A stretch of DNA of 64,000 nt from Lachnospiraceae bacterium UBA935 (GTDB lineage Bacteria; Bacillota; Clostridia; Lachnospirales; Lachnospiraceae). Of this stretch, positions 1 to 8,501 are shown one piece after another. The notes beneath the pieces were generated by a model, which was not told the DNA's origin, searched no databases, and saw only the letters and a list, made by a program, of their open reading frames with translations. The position numbers and the translations under genes were made by a program. The stretch's first letter is position 1; each line of letters opens with the position of its first letter. The stretch spans positions 91,664 through 155,663 of the forward strand of contig DBDJ01000068.1 of NCBI GenBank assembly GCA_002293525.1, read 5' to 3'.

Positions 1-218
1 CACTTAATGCGTCCGCCGAGAAATCCGACCGTCCAGTCCTCCGTCCCCCGAGCCCTCCCCCGGTTCTTTAAACTTAGATTTGACATTAAAGTTAGTGTTT
101 CTTTTTTGGCAGGAATAGTTTATAATAAGTAACGACATCCCATTCGGCAACTTTGTAAAACGTATCTATTTTCAGGCTGATGGGGGTTAGAGCGATAAAA
201 TAAACGGAGGAAAATAAT

Positions 219-1082
219 ATGTTAGTTTCAGCAACGGAAATGCTACAAAAAGCCAAAGCAGGCCACTATGCGGTCGGACAGTTCAATATTAATAACCTTG
301 AGTGGACCAAAGCGGTTCTGTTAGCAGCACAGGAAAATAATTCACCCGTCATCCTGGGTGTATCCGAAGGCGCCGGAAAGTATATGGGCGGGTACAATAC
401 GGTAGTCGGCATGGTTTCCGGTATGATCAAGGATCAGAATATCACAGTTCCCGTGGCGATTCATCTGGATCACGGCAGCTATGACCACTGCTATAAATGT
501 ATTGAAGCTGGATTTTCATCGGTAATGTTTGACGGTTCTCATTATCCCATTGAAGAAAATATCGCCAAGACCAAAGAACTGGTTGCGGCAGCTCATGCCA
601 AAGGGATTTCTATCGAAGCCGAAGTCGGTTCCATCGGTGGCGAAGAAGACGGCGTAATCGGAGCCGGAGAATGTGCTGATCCGGCTGAATGTAAAGCGAT
701 AGCCGATCTGGGCATTGATTTTCTGGCCGCTGGTATCGGTAATATCCACGGCAAATATCCGGCGAACTGGGCCGGCCTTTCCTTTGAAACACTGGATGCG
801 ATCCAGCAGCTGACAGGGGACATGCCGTTGGTGCTTCATGGCGGAACCGGCATCCCTACCGAAATGATTCAGAAAGCAATTTCCCTGGGAGTAGCGAAGA
901 TCAACGTCAATACGGAATGCCAGCTCTCATTTGCCGCCGCAACCCGTAAATATATAGAAGCCGGCAAGGATCTTGAGGGGAAAGGATTTGACCCCCGTAA
1001 GCTGCTTGCTCCCGGTTTTGAAGCTATTAAGGCTACCGTTAAGGAAAAGATGGAAATATTCGGGTCGATTGACAAGGCTTAA
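219..1082 (+). CDS. fba: Fructose-bisphosphate aldolase, class II
   Basis: Zinc-dependent aldolase of glycolysis and gluconeogenesis that cleaves fructose 1,6-bisphosphate to glyceraldehyde 3-phosphate and dihydroxyacetone phosphate in the cytoplasm. At 287 residues it has the usual length of the FbaA family. Visible signatures are IHLDHG (D84 catalytic, H85 zinc), E135 in EAEVG, H177 in GNIHGKYP and H207 in VLHGGTG, which together form the metal and phosphate site. The ATG follows a GGAGG at 205-209. It is monocistronic: a hairpin terminator follows and the next gene is on the other strand. A TATAAT at 121-126 could be its -10 element, but no well-spaced -35 is visible; the TTGACA at 80-85 is too far upstream. 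The first 60 bases are C-rich and hold nothing I recognise. Very sure of the family. Confidence 0.97.
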   Translation: MLVSATEMLQKAKAGHYAVGQFNINNLEWTKAVLLAAQENNSPVILGVSEGAGKYMGGYNTVVGMVSGMIKDQNITVPVAIHLDHGSYDHCYKCIEAGFSSVMFDGSHYPIEENIAKTKELVAAAHAKGISIEAEVGSIGGEEDGVIGAGECADPAECKAIADLGIDFLAAGIGNIHGKYPANWAGLSFETLDAIQQLTGDMPLVLHGGTGIPTEMIQKAISLGVAKINVNTECQLSFAAATRKYIEAGKDLEGKGFDPRKLLAPGFEAIKATVKEKMEIFGSIDKA

Positions 1083-1098
1083 ACCATTACATGAAGGC

Positions 1099-1135
1099 GG
1101 GCTGGCATGAAAATGCCGGCCCGTTCATAATTTGT
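1099..1135 (+). terminator. Rho-independent terminator after fba
   Basis: A 10-bp stem (GGGCTGGCAT / ATGCCGGCCC, one G-T wobble) closes a GAAA tetraloop and is followed by a T-rich but interrupted tract. It starts 17 bases after the fba stop codon. Confidence 0.8.
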
Positions 1136-1280
1136 TCATATTTAATTAAAAAACATTTTACTTACATATCATTCTTTAGACATTTCTCTTGACTATAATA
1201 AAAACATGAGATACGTAACATCTGAAAAATACGAATGCCAATACCAGTATTAATACTATTAATAACTTTTTCATAATAAT

Positions 1281-1306
1281 GCCAAGTAAATTCCGATTTA
1301 CTTGGC
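1281..1306 (-). terminator. Perfect hairpin downstream of queT, possible terminator
   Basis: An 11-bp perfect inverted repeat (GCCAAGTAAAT / ATTTACTTGGC) around a 4-base loop lies about 60 bases past the queT stop codon. Neither strand has a clean T-run after it (minus strand: ATTATTATG), so termination is a guess. The rest of 1136-1363 is AT-rich and holds no gene I can support. Confidence 0.4.
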
Positions 1307-1363
1307 ATCCTCCCTTTCTGGGGAGATATAAGCGAGTGATACACCAAGCGGGTACTGCTCGTT

Positions 1364-1849
1364 TTAGTTTCCAAATATTTTTGTCCGGTATTTGTTCAGG
1401 GTAAACAGAAGCATCATACCTAAGATACCGCAGCAAATAATCTCTCCGGCCGCAACACAGATAAAAGAAAACCATAATGGCTGAACACCGTAAGCTTCCA
1501 AAAGGACAAAGGGGACGATGAGGGTGTTGGCGACAATGGGAGGAAACGGAGCCATCCATTTGGAACGGCGGAGCAGGTATGTGAAGACAGCGCCGATCAA
1601 GGTGGCCAGGCTTCCGAAAATGATGTCAAGCAGGGCACAGCCAGTCAGGATGTTGCTCAACAGGCAACCGATGGTCAGGCCGGGAATGGCGGCAGCGGTA
1701 AAGAATGGCAGAATGGTAAGGGCTTCAGAAAAGCGGATCTGTACGGCACCGTTGGCAAGGCCGAGAGCATTGGCGACAAAGGTCAAGACGACATAAAGTG
1801 CGGCTATCATAGCCGTCTGGGCGATAAAGATGGGTTTTAAATTTTTCAT
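1364..1849 (-). CDS. queT: QueT-type queuosine precursor transporter (ECF S component)
   Basis: Small polytopic membrane protein of 161 residues with about five hydrophobic segments, of the QueT/YpdP-like S-component family. These proteins bind a queuosine precursor (preQ1 or queuine) and work with a shared ECF energising module encoded elsewhere. The N-terminal AALYVVLTF and the following NGAVQIRFSEAL stretch are typical of the family. The substrate is strongly supported by the preQ1-I-like riboswitch immediately upstream, which covers its ribosome binding site. The ATG at 1849 follows AAGGAG. It is the last gene of the minus-strand dnaD-dnaC-prs-queT run, 55 bases after prs. A different ECF substrate is possible from protein sequence alone, but not likely given the leader. 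Confidence 0.87.
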   Translation of the reverse strand: MKNLKPIFIAQTAMIAALYVVLTFVANALGLANGAVQIRFSEALTILPFFTAAAIPGLTIGCLLSNILTGCALLDIIFGSLATLIGAVFTYLLRRSKWMAPFPPIVANTLIVPFVLLEAYGVQPLWFSFICVAAGEIICCGILGMMLLFTLNKYRTKIFGN

Positions 1850-1856
1850 GATAATT

Positions 1857-1899
1857 CTCCTTAGTTTTTTTTATCGTGTGGATGTTGCGAACACACGTA
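1857..1899 (-). promoter_or_regulatory. preQ1-I-like riboswitch controlling queT translation
   Basis: On the minus strand a 6-bp stem CGTGTG / CACACG (1892-1897 and 1875-1880) encloses the 11-base loop TTCGCAACATC. It is followed by the A-rich tail ATAAAAAAAACTAAGGAG. This is the layout of class I preQ1 aptamers: a small P1 hairpin, a C-containing loop and an A-rich 3' strand that docks into the minor groove. The loop resembles the type II group (UCGCA...). The end of the tail is the ribosome binding site of queT, so ligand binding should hide it and repress translation. The aptamer sits in the 55-base prs-queT gap, so it would uncouple queT from the rest of the operon. Confidence 0.85.
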
Positions 1900-1904
1900 A
1901 TAAT

Positions 1905-3095
1905 TTAATCCAGTTTTTGTCCTGCCTTGTATTTTGCGACGGCGCCCTGGATACGGACATAGGGATCCAGCAGGTCGCTGATGGAGGAATCGTGATTCAG
2001 GGTATCGATCAGATAGGCAATATATTTGCTCATGTCACAGTTAATGTACCATTCCCGTTCCAGGAGCGCCGGCGACTGATAGATCAGGTTTGTTGTCAGT
2101 ACCCGGTCGAAAATGCCGTTTTCATAGGCTTTATCAAAGCGTTCCAGTCCGCTGGTAAAGAGCCCGAAAGTGGAAAAGATGAAAATCTTCTTGGCCTTCC
2201 GCATCTTCAGTGCCGTAGCGACTTCTAAGACACTTTCTCCGGAGGAGATCATATCATCAATGATGATCATGTCCTTGCCTTCGACATCGGTGCCCAGAAA
2301 TTCATGGGCGACTACGGGGTTCCGTCCGTTGACTATTTTGGTATAATCCCGGCGCTTGTAGAACATCCCCATGTCCAGTCCTAAGACGTTGGCAATATAG
2401 ATGGCCCGGCTCATGCCACCTTCATCGGGGCTGATGACCATCATGTGTTCGGAATCAAGCAACAGGTCCGGCACGTTCTTAAGCAGTCCTTTGATAAATT
2501 GATAAGCGGCCTGGATCGTCTCGAAGCCGTGAAGCGGAATCGCATTTTGTACTCGGGGATCATGGGCGTCAAAGGTTATGATATTATCTACGCCCATATG
2601 AACCATTTCCTGCAGGGCAATGGCACAGTCAAGGGATTCTCTGGCGGTTCGTTTATTCTGGCGGCTTTCATAAAGGTAAGGCATAAAAACTGTGATCCGT
2701 CTGGCCTTGCCGCCGACGGCGGCAATAATCCGTTTGAGATCCTGATAGTGATCGTCGGGAGACATGTGGTTTTCATTGCCAAATAAGGAATAAGTCAGGC
2801 TATGGTTACATACATCCACCAGCAGGTAGAGGTCGCTGCCCCTTACTGATTCCTGGATGATGCCTTTCGCCTCGCCGGTACCGAACCGAGGCACTTTGGC
2901 CTTAAGAATGTAGGAATCGCGCTGATAGCCGGCAAATGCCAAACTGTCTTTATGTTCATTCTTACGCTCCGTTCGCCATTGCACCAGATAGTCGTCTATT
3001 TTTGCGCCAAGGGCTCTACAGCCTTCTAAAGGGATGATGCCGAGGGAGCCGGCCGGAATTGTTTCCAGATTTCTTTTGTTTTCACGTGTTGTCAT
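1905..3095 (-). CDS. prs: Ribose-phosphate pyrophosphokinase, long clostridial form
   Basis: Makes PRPP from ribose 5-phosphate and ATP for purine, pyrimidine, NAD, histidine and tryptophan synthesis. At 396 residues it is longer than the roughly 315-residue classical enzyme and carries N-terminal and internal insertions, the form common in Lachnospiraceae. Recognisable pieces are PYLYESRQNKR near residue 139 (equivalent of the YARQDR ATP segment), FDAHDP near 175 and the PRPP loop IIIDDMISSGES at about 277-288. The loop has SSGES where classical enzymes have TGGT. It overlaps the dnaC-like gene by 14 bases, so the two are translationally coupled. The window also contains a second, short Prs-like gene at 12.3-13.1 kb, in an NAD operon; this one is the likely housekeeping enzyme. 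Confidence 0.93.
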   Translation of the reverse strand: MTTRENKRNLETIPAGSLGIIPLEGCRALGAKIDDYLVQWRTERKNEHKDSLAFAGYQRDSYILKAKVPRFGTGEAKGIIQESVRGSDLYLLVDVCNHSLTYSLFGNENHMSPDDHYQDLKRIIAAVGGKARRITVFMPYLYESRQNKRTARESLDCAIALQEMVHMGVDNIITFDAHDPRVQNAIPLHGFETIQAAYQFIKGLLKNVPDLLLDSEHMMVISPDEGGMSRAIYIANVLGLDMGMFYKRRDYTKIVNGRNPVVAHEFLGTDVEGKDMIIIDDMISSGESVLEVATALKMRKAKKIFIFSTFGLFTSGLERFDKAYENGIFDRVLTTNLIYQSPALLEREWYINCDMSKYIAYLIDTLNHDSSISDLLDPYVRIQGAVAKYKAGQKLD

Positions 3096-4092
3096 GTTTA
3101 TGCCTCGCTTTCTGTGCTGTTAAATGACAAGAGCTTGCTCGCTTTTTGACCATCCTGATATCCGGCCCGGTGAGCTTATATAACTGATAATTACTGCTGA
3201 TCCGGGAAAAAATCCGGTCGGAATAGCGATCTTGCAGCTCCGCCAACGATAGATTGGTGGAAACAATCGTGGATCGTTTGGCCATATGGCGCTCATTCAG
3301 GCAGGAGAAAAGCTGAGTGGCCACAAAGCTGTTGGTCATTTCGGTTCCCAGGTCATCTATGATCAGCAGGTCACAGCCATAGAGATCCCCGTACATATCA
3401 TGAAGGTTTTCTTTATTCTTATTGGTGAACAGATTATGGGACAATGCTTCAAAGAGGCCGGCGGCGCTGAAGTAGATGACGGATTCGCCGTTTTCAATCA
3501 AGGCTTGGGCGACACAGCCGGACAGAAAAGATTTTCCCGTTCCAACTGTACCATAAAAGAAAAGATTTTGGTAGTCGTTACGGAAATTTTCTATAAATTC
3601 TTTGCAGGCCGAAACCGCATTTTGAAAACGTAGTAGATCTTCTCCTTGATAATAGTCATAAGAAAGGGTAGAAAAATTCTCGCTTCTCATCATTTCGCGG
3701 ATGCCGGACTGCTCATATAGCAGGGTAATAATTAATTGTTTGAAACAGTGGCATTTTACGCCATCGGCATAGCCAGTGTCTTTGCAGTTCGGGCAGTCAT
3801 AAAGCGGATCCAGATAATCGGGGCTCAGGCCATGAGCGGTCAGCAGCCTGTTTTTGGCGGCGGACATGTCCTTAAGGATAGCTTTTAACTCGTCCAAAGC
3901 GTTTTCGTCACCGTCAAGATATTTCTTCCCTTGAGCTACGGAAACGGAAGCAACGTCAGCATCCAGTTCGCGGTAGCCTTTCACATGATGGTAAACGTAG
4001 GCAATACGTTCCTCAAGCAGATGCCGGTTGCGGTCTTGTGCTTCTTCATAACCGCGGATAATAGTATCATATTGCCAATTGCTTAGACCCAC
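3082..4092 (-). CDS. DnaC/DnaI-like helicase loader ATPase
   Basis: AAA+ ATPase of 336 residues that would load the replicative helicase DnaB at origins and restarted forks, acting with the DnaD-like protein encoded just upstream. The N-terminal 95 residues are helical. A four-cysteine zinc-type motif (CPNC...CHC, C100, C103, C114, C116) follows, then Walker A GTVGTGKS at 181-188 and Walker B LLIIDD at 242-247. The start is GTG at 4092, preceded by AAAGGAG about ten bases away. It starts 14 bases after dnaD and overlaps prs, so dnaD-dnaC-prs forms one tight unit. The annotation is secure at family level. Whether it should be called dnaC or dnaI depends on naming convention, so no symbol is given. 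Confidence 0.93.
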   Translation of the reverse strand: MGLSNWQYDTIIRGYEEAQDRNRHLLEERIAYVYHHVKGYRELDADVASVSVAQGKKYLDGDENALDELKAILKDMSAAKNRLLTAHGLSPDYLDPLYDCPNCKDTGYADGVKCHCFKQLIITLLYEQSGIREMMRSENFSTLSYDYYQGEDLLRFQNAVSACKEFIENFRNDYQNLFFYGTVGTGKSFLSGCVAQALIENGESVIYFSAAGLFEALSHNLFTNKNKENLHDMYGDLYGCDLLIIDDLGTEMTNSFVATQLFSCLNERHMAKRSTIVSTNLSLAELQDRYSDRIFSRISSNYQLYKLTGPDIRMVKKRASSCHLTAQKARHKHDNT

Positions 4093-4106
4093 GTCACTGT
4101 TCTCCT

Positions 4107-5213
4107 TTAGTTGCTCAGGATTTCACTTTCAAGAGCGTCAAAATCATAATGGTTTTGTTTAAACTGGTTGAATTTACTTGCCGTATTTTTAGCCGGGAAA
4201 GAGGCTTCTTTATGGGTTGTCTCCTTATTGTGGACATAGATCGAGTCCAAGTGCTTGATATCGGCTTTATTGCGGACATTTTGCGACTTCCAGCTGACTA
4301 AAATGGTATTGCAGTATTCAAACCGATGTTTTTCAGTAGCCATGACAGTCCGCTCACAGGCTTCGAAGATGACATCAGCAGAAAATCCCAGTTCACGGTA
4401 CCAGCGGAGGATGTAGGCCGCCTCGGCCTTTGTAGGGGTGCCGCTTCTTCCCAGAGCTTTCATAATGTCATAGACAATCTTGTCATATTTACCGGCCGCC
4501 TTGGCCGCCTGTTTAGGGGTGGAGATCCCTTCTTCCGCCCAGCTGACAGCGACTTTTTCTATGTAGCGGAAATCTTTTTTGCCGCGTTCTACACAGTACT
4601 GGATTAAATAATCGATTAGGTCAATTGAAAAATGTAAAGTATCGGAGAAAAACAGGATCATCTTGATCTCCGAGGCACTTAGGGTTTTGCCTAAGTACTG
4701 CTCCACTACAAAAAGAAGCTGTGAAGTTTCTTCCGCTTCCTTAAAAGCCTTTAAGTCATCGAGCGTGTAGGAAGGCTTTTCATAAACAGGTTTATCATAG
4801 GAAGGCTTTTCATAAACAGGCTTTTCATAGGCCAGTTTTTCGTTAGGAAGGGGGGTGATGATTTCCCGGGGTGATGTCACCGGAACAGCCATGACCTTCT
4901 GGTCAAGGGCGGTTTTGTGACGGATCTGCTGCAGGTGAATAGCTGACAGATTCTTATCGCCATCATAATCTAAAGCAAGGAGCCGGTTTTTTTCCCAGTA
5001 TTTTAAGGCCCGTAAAATATCTTTTTCGGTGTAGTTAAATTTATCAGCCATGTCAGAGATGCTGGTAACCTTATGAGCGCTCATCATCCGGATGAGATAT
5101 AAAAATACTTTGAGCTGTGCATCATTGGCATCCTTCATATATTCGTCAATAAAAAGATTGGAGACCACAGTGGCGTCATCATAATCATCCTGATAAATAG
5201 CGAGAGGGCTCAT
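4107..5213 (-). CDS. DnaD-domain replication initiation/restart protein
   Basis: A 368-residue protein with an N-terminal winged-helix-like region (about 1-100) and two DnaD/DnaB_2-type domains (about 155-240 and 245-320). The family bridges DnaA or PriA-bound DNA to the helicase loader, which fits the DnaC/DnaI-like gene 14 bases downstream. The linker at about residues 128-150 is a low-complexity YEKP/YDKP repeat, encoded by a 30-bp tandem duplication (4768-4790 repeated at 4798-4820). The ATG at 5213 follows AGGTGA. A minus-strand TATAAT (5261-5266) and several DnaA-box-like octamers lie upstream. The protein corresponds functionally to B. subtilis DnaD or DnaB; which one cannot be told from this window. 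Confidence 0.92.
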   Translation of the reverse strand: MSPLAIYQDDYDDATVVSNLFIDEYMKDANDAQLKVFLYLIRMMSAHKVTSISDMADKFNYTEKDILRALKYWEKNRLLALDYDGDKNLSAIHLQQIRHKTALDQKVMAVPVTSPREIITPLPNEKLAYEKPVYEKPSYDKPVYEKPSYTLDDLKAFKEAEETSQLLFVVEQYLGKTLSASEIKMILFFSDTLHFSIDLIDYLIQYCVERGKKDFRYIEKVAVSWAEEGISTPKQAAKAAGKYDKIVYDIMKALGRSGTPTKAEAAYILRWYRELGFSADVIFEACERTVMATEKHRFEYCNTILVSWKSQNVRNKADIKHLDSIYVHNKETTHKEASFPAKNTASKFNQFKQNHYDFDALESEILSN

Positions 5214-5459
5214 TCATATTCACCTGTTTCCCATATTTTCCTATAATTCAAAGTAAAGGAATTATAGCATATTCTTTTCAAAAAAGGAATAGCCAATTTG
5301 ACCTAAACCATTGAAAATACTGGATTTCCCGAAATCAGTGGATAAGGTGGACAGGGTGGATAAAATACAAAAAGTGTAACCATCCGCGCTTTTTTTCATA
5401 AAAAATATCCACCGGAGGTATCGGTTTTACCAGTAACTCCATGTGGATATTGTGGAAAA
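5214..5459 (-). promoter_or_regulatory. dnaD operon promoter region with DnaA-box-like cluster
   Basis: The minus strand has a perfect -10 TATAAT (plus coordinates 5261-5266) with a weak -35. Upstream lie five sequences close to the DnaA box TTATCCACA or its complement: AGTGGATAA (5337-5345), GGTGGATAA (5355-5363), ATATCCACC (5405-5413), TGTGGATAT (5442-5450) and TGTGGAAAA (5451-5459). The first four differ from consensus at one or two positions; the last is weaker and lies directly against its neighbour. The first two are 18 bp apart. This suggests DnaA-linked control of the helicase-loading operon; binding is inferred, not shown. Confidence 0.55.
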
Positions 5460-6866
5460 TTATTTTGCCAGAAGATTTTCGCCGATCTTTACGACATCTC
5501 CGGCTCCCATAGTTATTAACAGGTCATTTTCTTCACAATTTTTGAGGATATATTTTTCAATCTCACCAAATCCGTTCGGAGTCGGAAAATAAAGACATTC
5601 GGTACCAAGATTTCTCAGGGCATCCTGTAGGTCCATGGAACTGATTCCCAGTGTGTCTTTTTCCCGGGCGGCGTAAATATCCGGAAGGAGGACTTTATCT
5701 GCCAGAGAAAGAGCCACGGCAAAATCACTTAAGAAGGCTTTTGTGCGGGTATAGGTATGAGGCTGAAAGACACACCAGATCATCCGGTGCGGATAATTCC
5801 TCGCAGTTTTTAAAGTTGCAGTAATTTCTGTGGGATGATGTGCATAATCATCTATTATAGTAATACCGTTTTTACAGCCTTTTTCTTCAAATCGCCTTTG
5901 GGTTCCGGTGTATAGCTCAAGGGAACGGTGAACGATGCCGGATTCGATGCCAAGCAGGTCGGCCAAGGCAATGGCGGCCAGGGCGTTATATACGTTATGC
6001 TCACCTTTTGATCCTAAGGTAAAGGATTCGGCAGAGGGATACTGCTGACTTTTATCGTGATTCCGGTGCAAGGTAAAACTGGCTCTTGCCAGATTGTCAA
6101 AAGTAATATCCGATAAACTGTAATCACAGGCTGAGGATGTGCCGTAGGTAATGATGCGGCAGGACAGCCCGTCGGTCACAGAAGCGACATTTTCAATATC
6201 ATCGTTGATAATCAAGGTTCCATCTTCGGGAAGCAGGGCGGCAAAACGATGAAACGACTGGCGGATGTCTTCGATATCTTTAAAAAAATCCAGATGATCG
6301 GCTTCGATATTCAAGACAATGCTGATTTTGGGGAAAAAAGACAAGAAACTGTTGGTATATTCGCATGCTTCGGTTACAAAGATATCGGACTTGCCTATCC
6401 GGATGTTTCCGCCGATCTCATTCAGGATACCGCCAATGGAAAGCGTTGGATCTAATCCGGCCTGTAGCAGGATTTCCGAGACCATCCCGGTAGTTGAGGT
6501 CTTCCCATGGGTTCCGCTGATGGCGATGGGAAGCCGGTAATTTTTCATGATCTGCCCCAGCAATTCTGCGCGGGAAAGCGAGTTGAGGCCGAGGTTTTTC
6601 ATGGCTATATATTCGGGATTATCAGGACGGATGGCACTGGTATAGACGACCAAGTCAATATCTTCAGAGAGATTTTCGGCGCACTGCCCATAATAAATGA
6701 CCGCGCCTTTGGCTGCCAAAGAACGTGTCAGCGGCGATTCTTTGATGTCGGAGCCGGATACGGTAAAATCTTCCGTAAGGAGAATCTCGGCCAGGCCGCT
6801 CATGCTGATACCGCCGATGCCCATAAAGTATACATGAATAGGATGATTAAAATTTATCTGATACAT
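5460..6866 (-). CDS. murC: UDP-N-acetylmuramate--L-alanine ligase
   Basis: Adds L-alanine to UDP-MurNAc, the first amino acid of the peptidoglycan stem peptide, in the cytoplasm. The 468-residue product has the N-terminal Rossmann motif YFMGIGGISMSGLA, the Mur ligase ATP loop SGTHGKTSTT (about 117-126), NIEADHLDFF in the central domain and the C-terminal FQPHTYTRT segment characteristic of MurC. The start is taken at the ATG at 6866 because GGAGG ends five bases before it. An in-frame ATG four codons upstream would lie inside that ribosome binding site. The gene is 246 bases upstream of dnaD on the same strand. A minus-strand TATAAT lies about 80 bases upstream of the start. Confidence 0.97.
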   Translation of the reverse strand: MYQINFNHPIHVYFMGIGGISMSGLAEILLTEDFTVSGSDIKESPLTRSLAAKGAVIYYGQCAENLSEDIDLVVYTSAIRPDNPEYIAMKNLGLNSLSRAELLGQIMKNYRLPIAISGTHGKTSTTGMVSEILLQAGLDPTLSIGGILNEIGGNIRIGKSDIFVTEACEYTNSFLSFFPKISIVLNIEADHLDFFKDIEDIRQSFHRFAALLPEDGTLIINDDIENVASVTDGLSCRIITYGTSSACDYSLSDITFDNLARASFTLHRNHDKSQQYPSAESFTLGSKGEHNVYNALAAIALADLLGIESGIVHRSLELYTGTQRRFEEKGCKNGITIIDDYAHHPTEITATLKTARNYPHRMIWCVFQPHTYTRTKAFLSDFAVALSLADKVLLPDIYAAREKDTLGISSMDLQDALRNLGTECLYFPTPNGFGEIEKYILKNCEENDLLITMGAGDVVKIGENLLAK

Positions 6867-7226
6867 AATAGCCTCCAAAATAGTAAAATGTATATTACAT
6901 AATGGAAATGTGCCGAATGGCCGTCCCGTCCTAATACATAATCATTATACGCATTTCTTGATAAAAAAACCAGTAACAATTTTCAGGGAAACAAGAGTAA
7001 GAACTAAATGTATAGCATGAAGAATAAAAAAACACAAAATGTAGTAAGAAAGGATGTTTGAATAAGGGTGTTCTGCCGGGTTTTTGTAGAAATTTCACAT
7101 AAATAAAGAGGAATTTGGTAAATTTTTAGTAAAAATTATTCACTTTTAAATAAATATATGATATACTATGCGCATAGGAAAAAAATGTTTTCTTTTTTTA
7201 AAATTTGACAGGTAAGAGGTGATGAC
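6867..7226. other. 360-base divergent intergenic region murC / glgC
   Basis: AT-rich region between two divergent genes. It carries the murC ribosome binding site and a minus-strand TATAAT near 6941-6946. On the plus side it holds the glgC promoter listed separately and a T-rich stretch just before the glgC ribosome binding site. I see no small gene, RNA gene or strong hairpin in it. Confidence 0.6.
7139..7167 (+). promoter_or_regulatory. Predicted sigma-A promoter of glgCD
   Basis: TTCACT (7139-7144), 17-base spacer, TATACT (7162-7167). The hexamers match consensus at 4/6 and 5/6 positions. The implied leader is about 50 bases with GAGGTGATGAC before the glgC ATG. Confidence 0.6.
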
Positions 7227-8501
7227 ATGATTAAGAAAGAAATGATTGCCATGTTGTTAGCCGGAGGCCAGGGAAGCCGGTTAGGTGTCCTGACTTCCAA
7301 GGTTGCCAAACCGGCTGTGGCATTTGGCGGAAAGTACCGGATTATTGATTTTCCCCTGAGTAACTGTATTAATTCAGGAATTGATACGGTGGGGGTCCTG
7401 ACGCAGTATCAGCCGCTTCGGCTGAATACCCATATCGGCATCGGTATTCCCTGGGATCTGGATAGAAATATCGGCGGCGTTACCGTGCTGCCGCCCTATG
7501 AAAAAAGTGTCAACAGCGAATGGTATACCGGCACGGCCAATGCGATCTATCAGAACATGGACTATATGGACAGCTTTAATCCCGAGTACGTTTTGATTCT
7601 CGGGGGCGATCATATCTACAAGATGGATTATGAAGTCATGCTGGAGTTCCATAAAGAGAAAGGCGCGGAGGTAACGATAGCGGTTATGCCGGTTCCGATC
7701 GAGGAAGCGAAACGTTTCGGTATCATGATTACCGATAATGACAAGCAGATTACTGATTTTGAAGAGAAGCCGGAGAATCCGCGTAGCAACCTGGCTTCTA
7801 TGGGAATCTATATATTCAGCTGGAAGACTTTAAAAGAAGCGCTGTTAGCGAATGCTGACCAGCCGGGACTGGATTTTGGCAAACACATTATCCCTTATTG
7901 CCACCAGCGGCAGGCACCTCTTTTTGCCTATGAGTTCAATGGTTACTGGAAGGATGTCGGAACGCTGGAATCCTACTGGGTAGCCAATATGGAGCTGATT
8001 GACATCGTACCGGAGTTTAATCTCTATGAGGAATATTGGAAGATTTACACCAAAAGCGAGATTCTTCCGCCCCAGTACATAGCGGATGATTCCTGGGTCG
8101 AGAGAAGCATCGTCGGCGAGGGGACAAGAATCTTCGGAAAGGTTTACAATTCGGTAATCGGCTGCGGTGTTACCATCGGGAAAGATACGGTAGTCCGCGA
8201 TTCGATTATTATGAATCGTACGGATATCGGCGCCGGCGGTGAACTGAATAAGGCCATCATCGCGGAAAACGTGACGGTCGGAAACGGTGTCAAGATGGGA
8301 ATCGGAGAAGAGTTACCCAATGAGACAGAACCTCATATCTATAGCCACGGCATCGTGACGATCGGTGAAAAGAGCGTGATTCCCGAAGGTGTCACGATCG
8401 GCAAGAATACAGTCGTATTTGGAGTGACCGCAGCGTCGGATTATCCGGAAGCTTATCTGGGTAGCGGGAAAACATTGATTAAGGCAGGTGATGAATCATG
8501 A
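7227..8501 (+). CDS. glgC: Glucose-1-phosphate adenylyltransferase, catalytic subunit
   Basis: Makes ADP-glucose from glucose 1-phosphate and ATP, the committed step of bacterial glycogen synthesis. The 424-residue protein has the nucleotidyltransferase start AMLLAGGQGSRLG (about 8-20), the FPLSNCINSGI and GTANAIYQN motifs, FEEKPENP near residue 180 and a C-terminal left-handed beta-helix (about 290-410) with hexapeptide-like repeats. All the catalytic landmarks of GlgC are present, unlike its partner glgD. The last four bases overlap the glgD start (ATGA), so the two subunits are translationally coupled. In clostridia and bacilli the GlgC/GlgD pair forms a heterotetramer. Glycogen synthase, branching enzyme and phosphorylase are not in the window. 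Confidence 0.97.
   Translation: MIKKEMIAMLLAGGQGSRLGVLTSKVAKPAVAFGGKYRIIDFPLSNCINSGIDTVGVLTQYQPLRLNTHIGIGIPWDLDRNIGGVTVLPPYEKSVNSEWYTGTANAIYQNMDYMDSFNPEYVLILGGDHIYKMDYEVMLEFHKEKGAEVTIAVMPVPIEEAKRFGIMITDNDKQITDFEEKPENPRSNLASMGIYIFSWKTLKEALLANADQPGLDFGKHIIPYCHQRQAPLFAYEFNGYWKDVGTLESYWVANMELIDIVPEFNLYEEYWKIYTKSEILPPQYIADDSWVERSIVGEGTRIFGKVYNSVIGCGVTIGKDTVVRDSIIMNRTDIGAGGELNKAIIAENVTVGNGVKMGIGEELPNETEPHIYSHGIVTIGEKSVIPEGVTIGKNTVVFGVTAASDYPEAYLGSGKTLIKAGDES

Noticed and set aside
1176..1274. Small hydrophobic reading frame (32 codons) on the minus strand downstream of queT
   Set aside because: It begins MKKLLIVLILVLAF and looks like a membrane peptide, but there is no ribosome binding site and it lies between a hairpin and the fba terminator. 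Low-complexity AT-rich DNA gives such frames by chance.
5337..5459. DnaA-box cluster as a replication origin
   Set aside because: Neither dnaA nor dnaN is nearby, the boxes are imperfect and there is no clear unwinding region. Control of the dnaD operon is the simpler reading.
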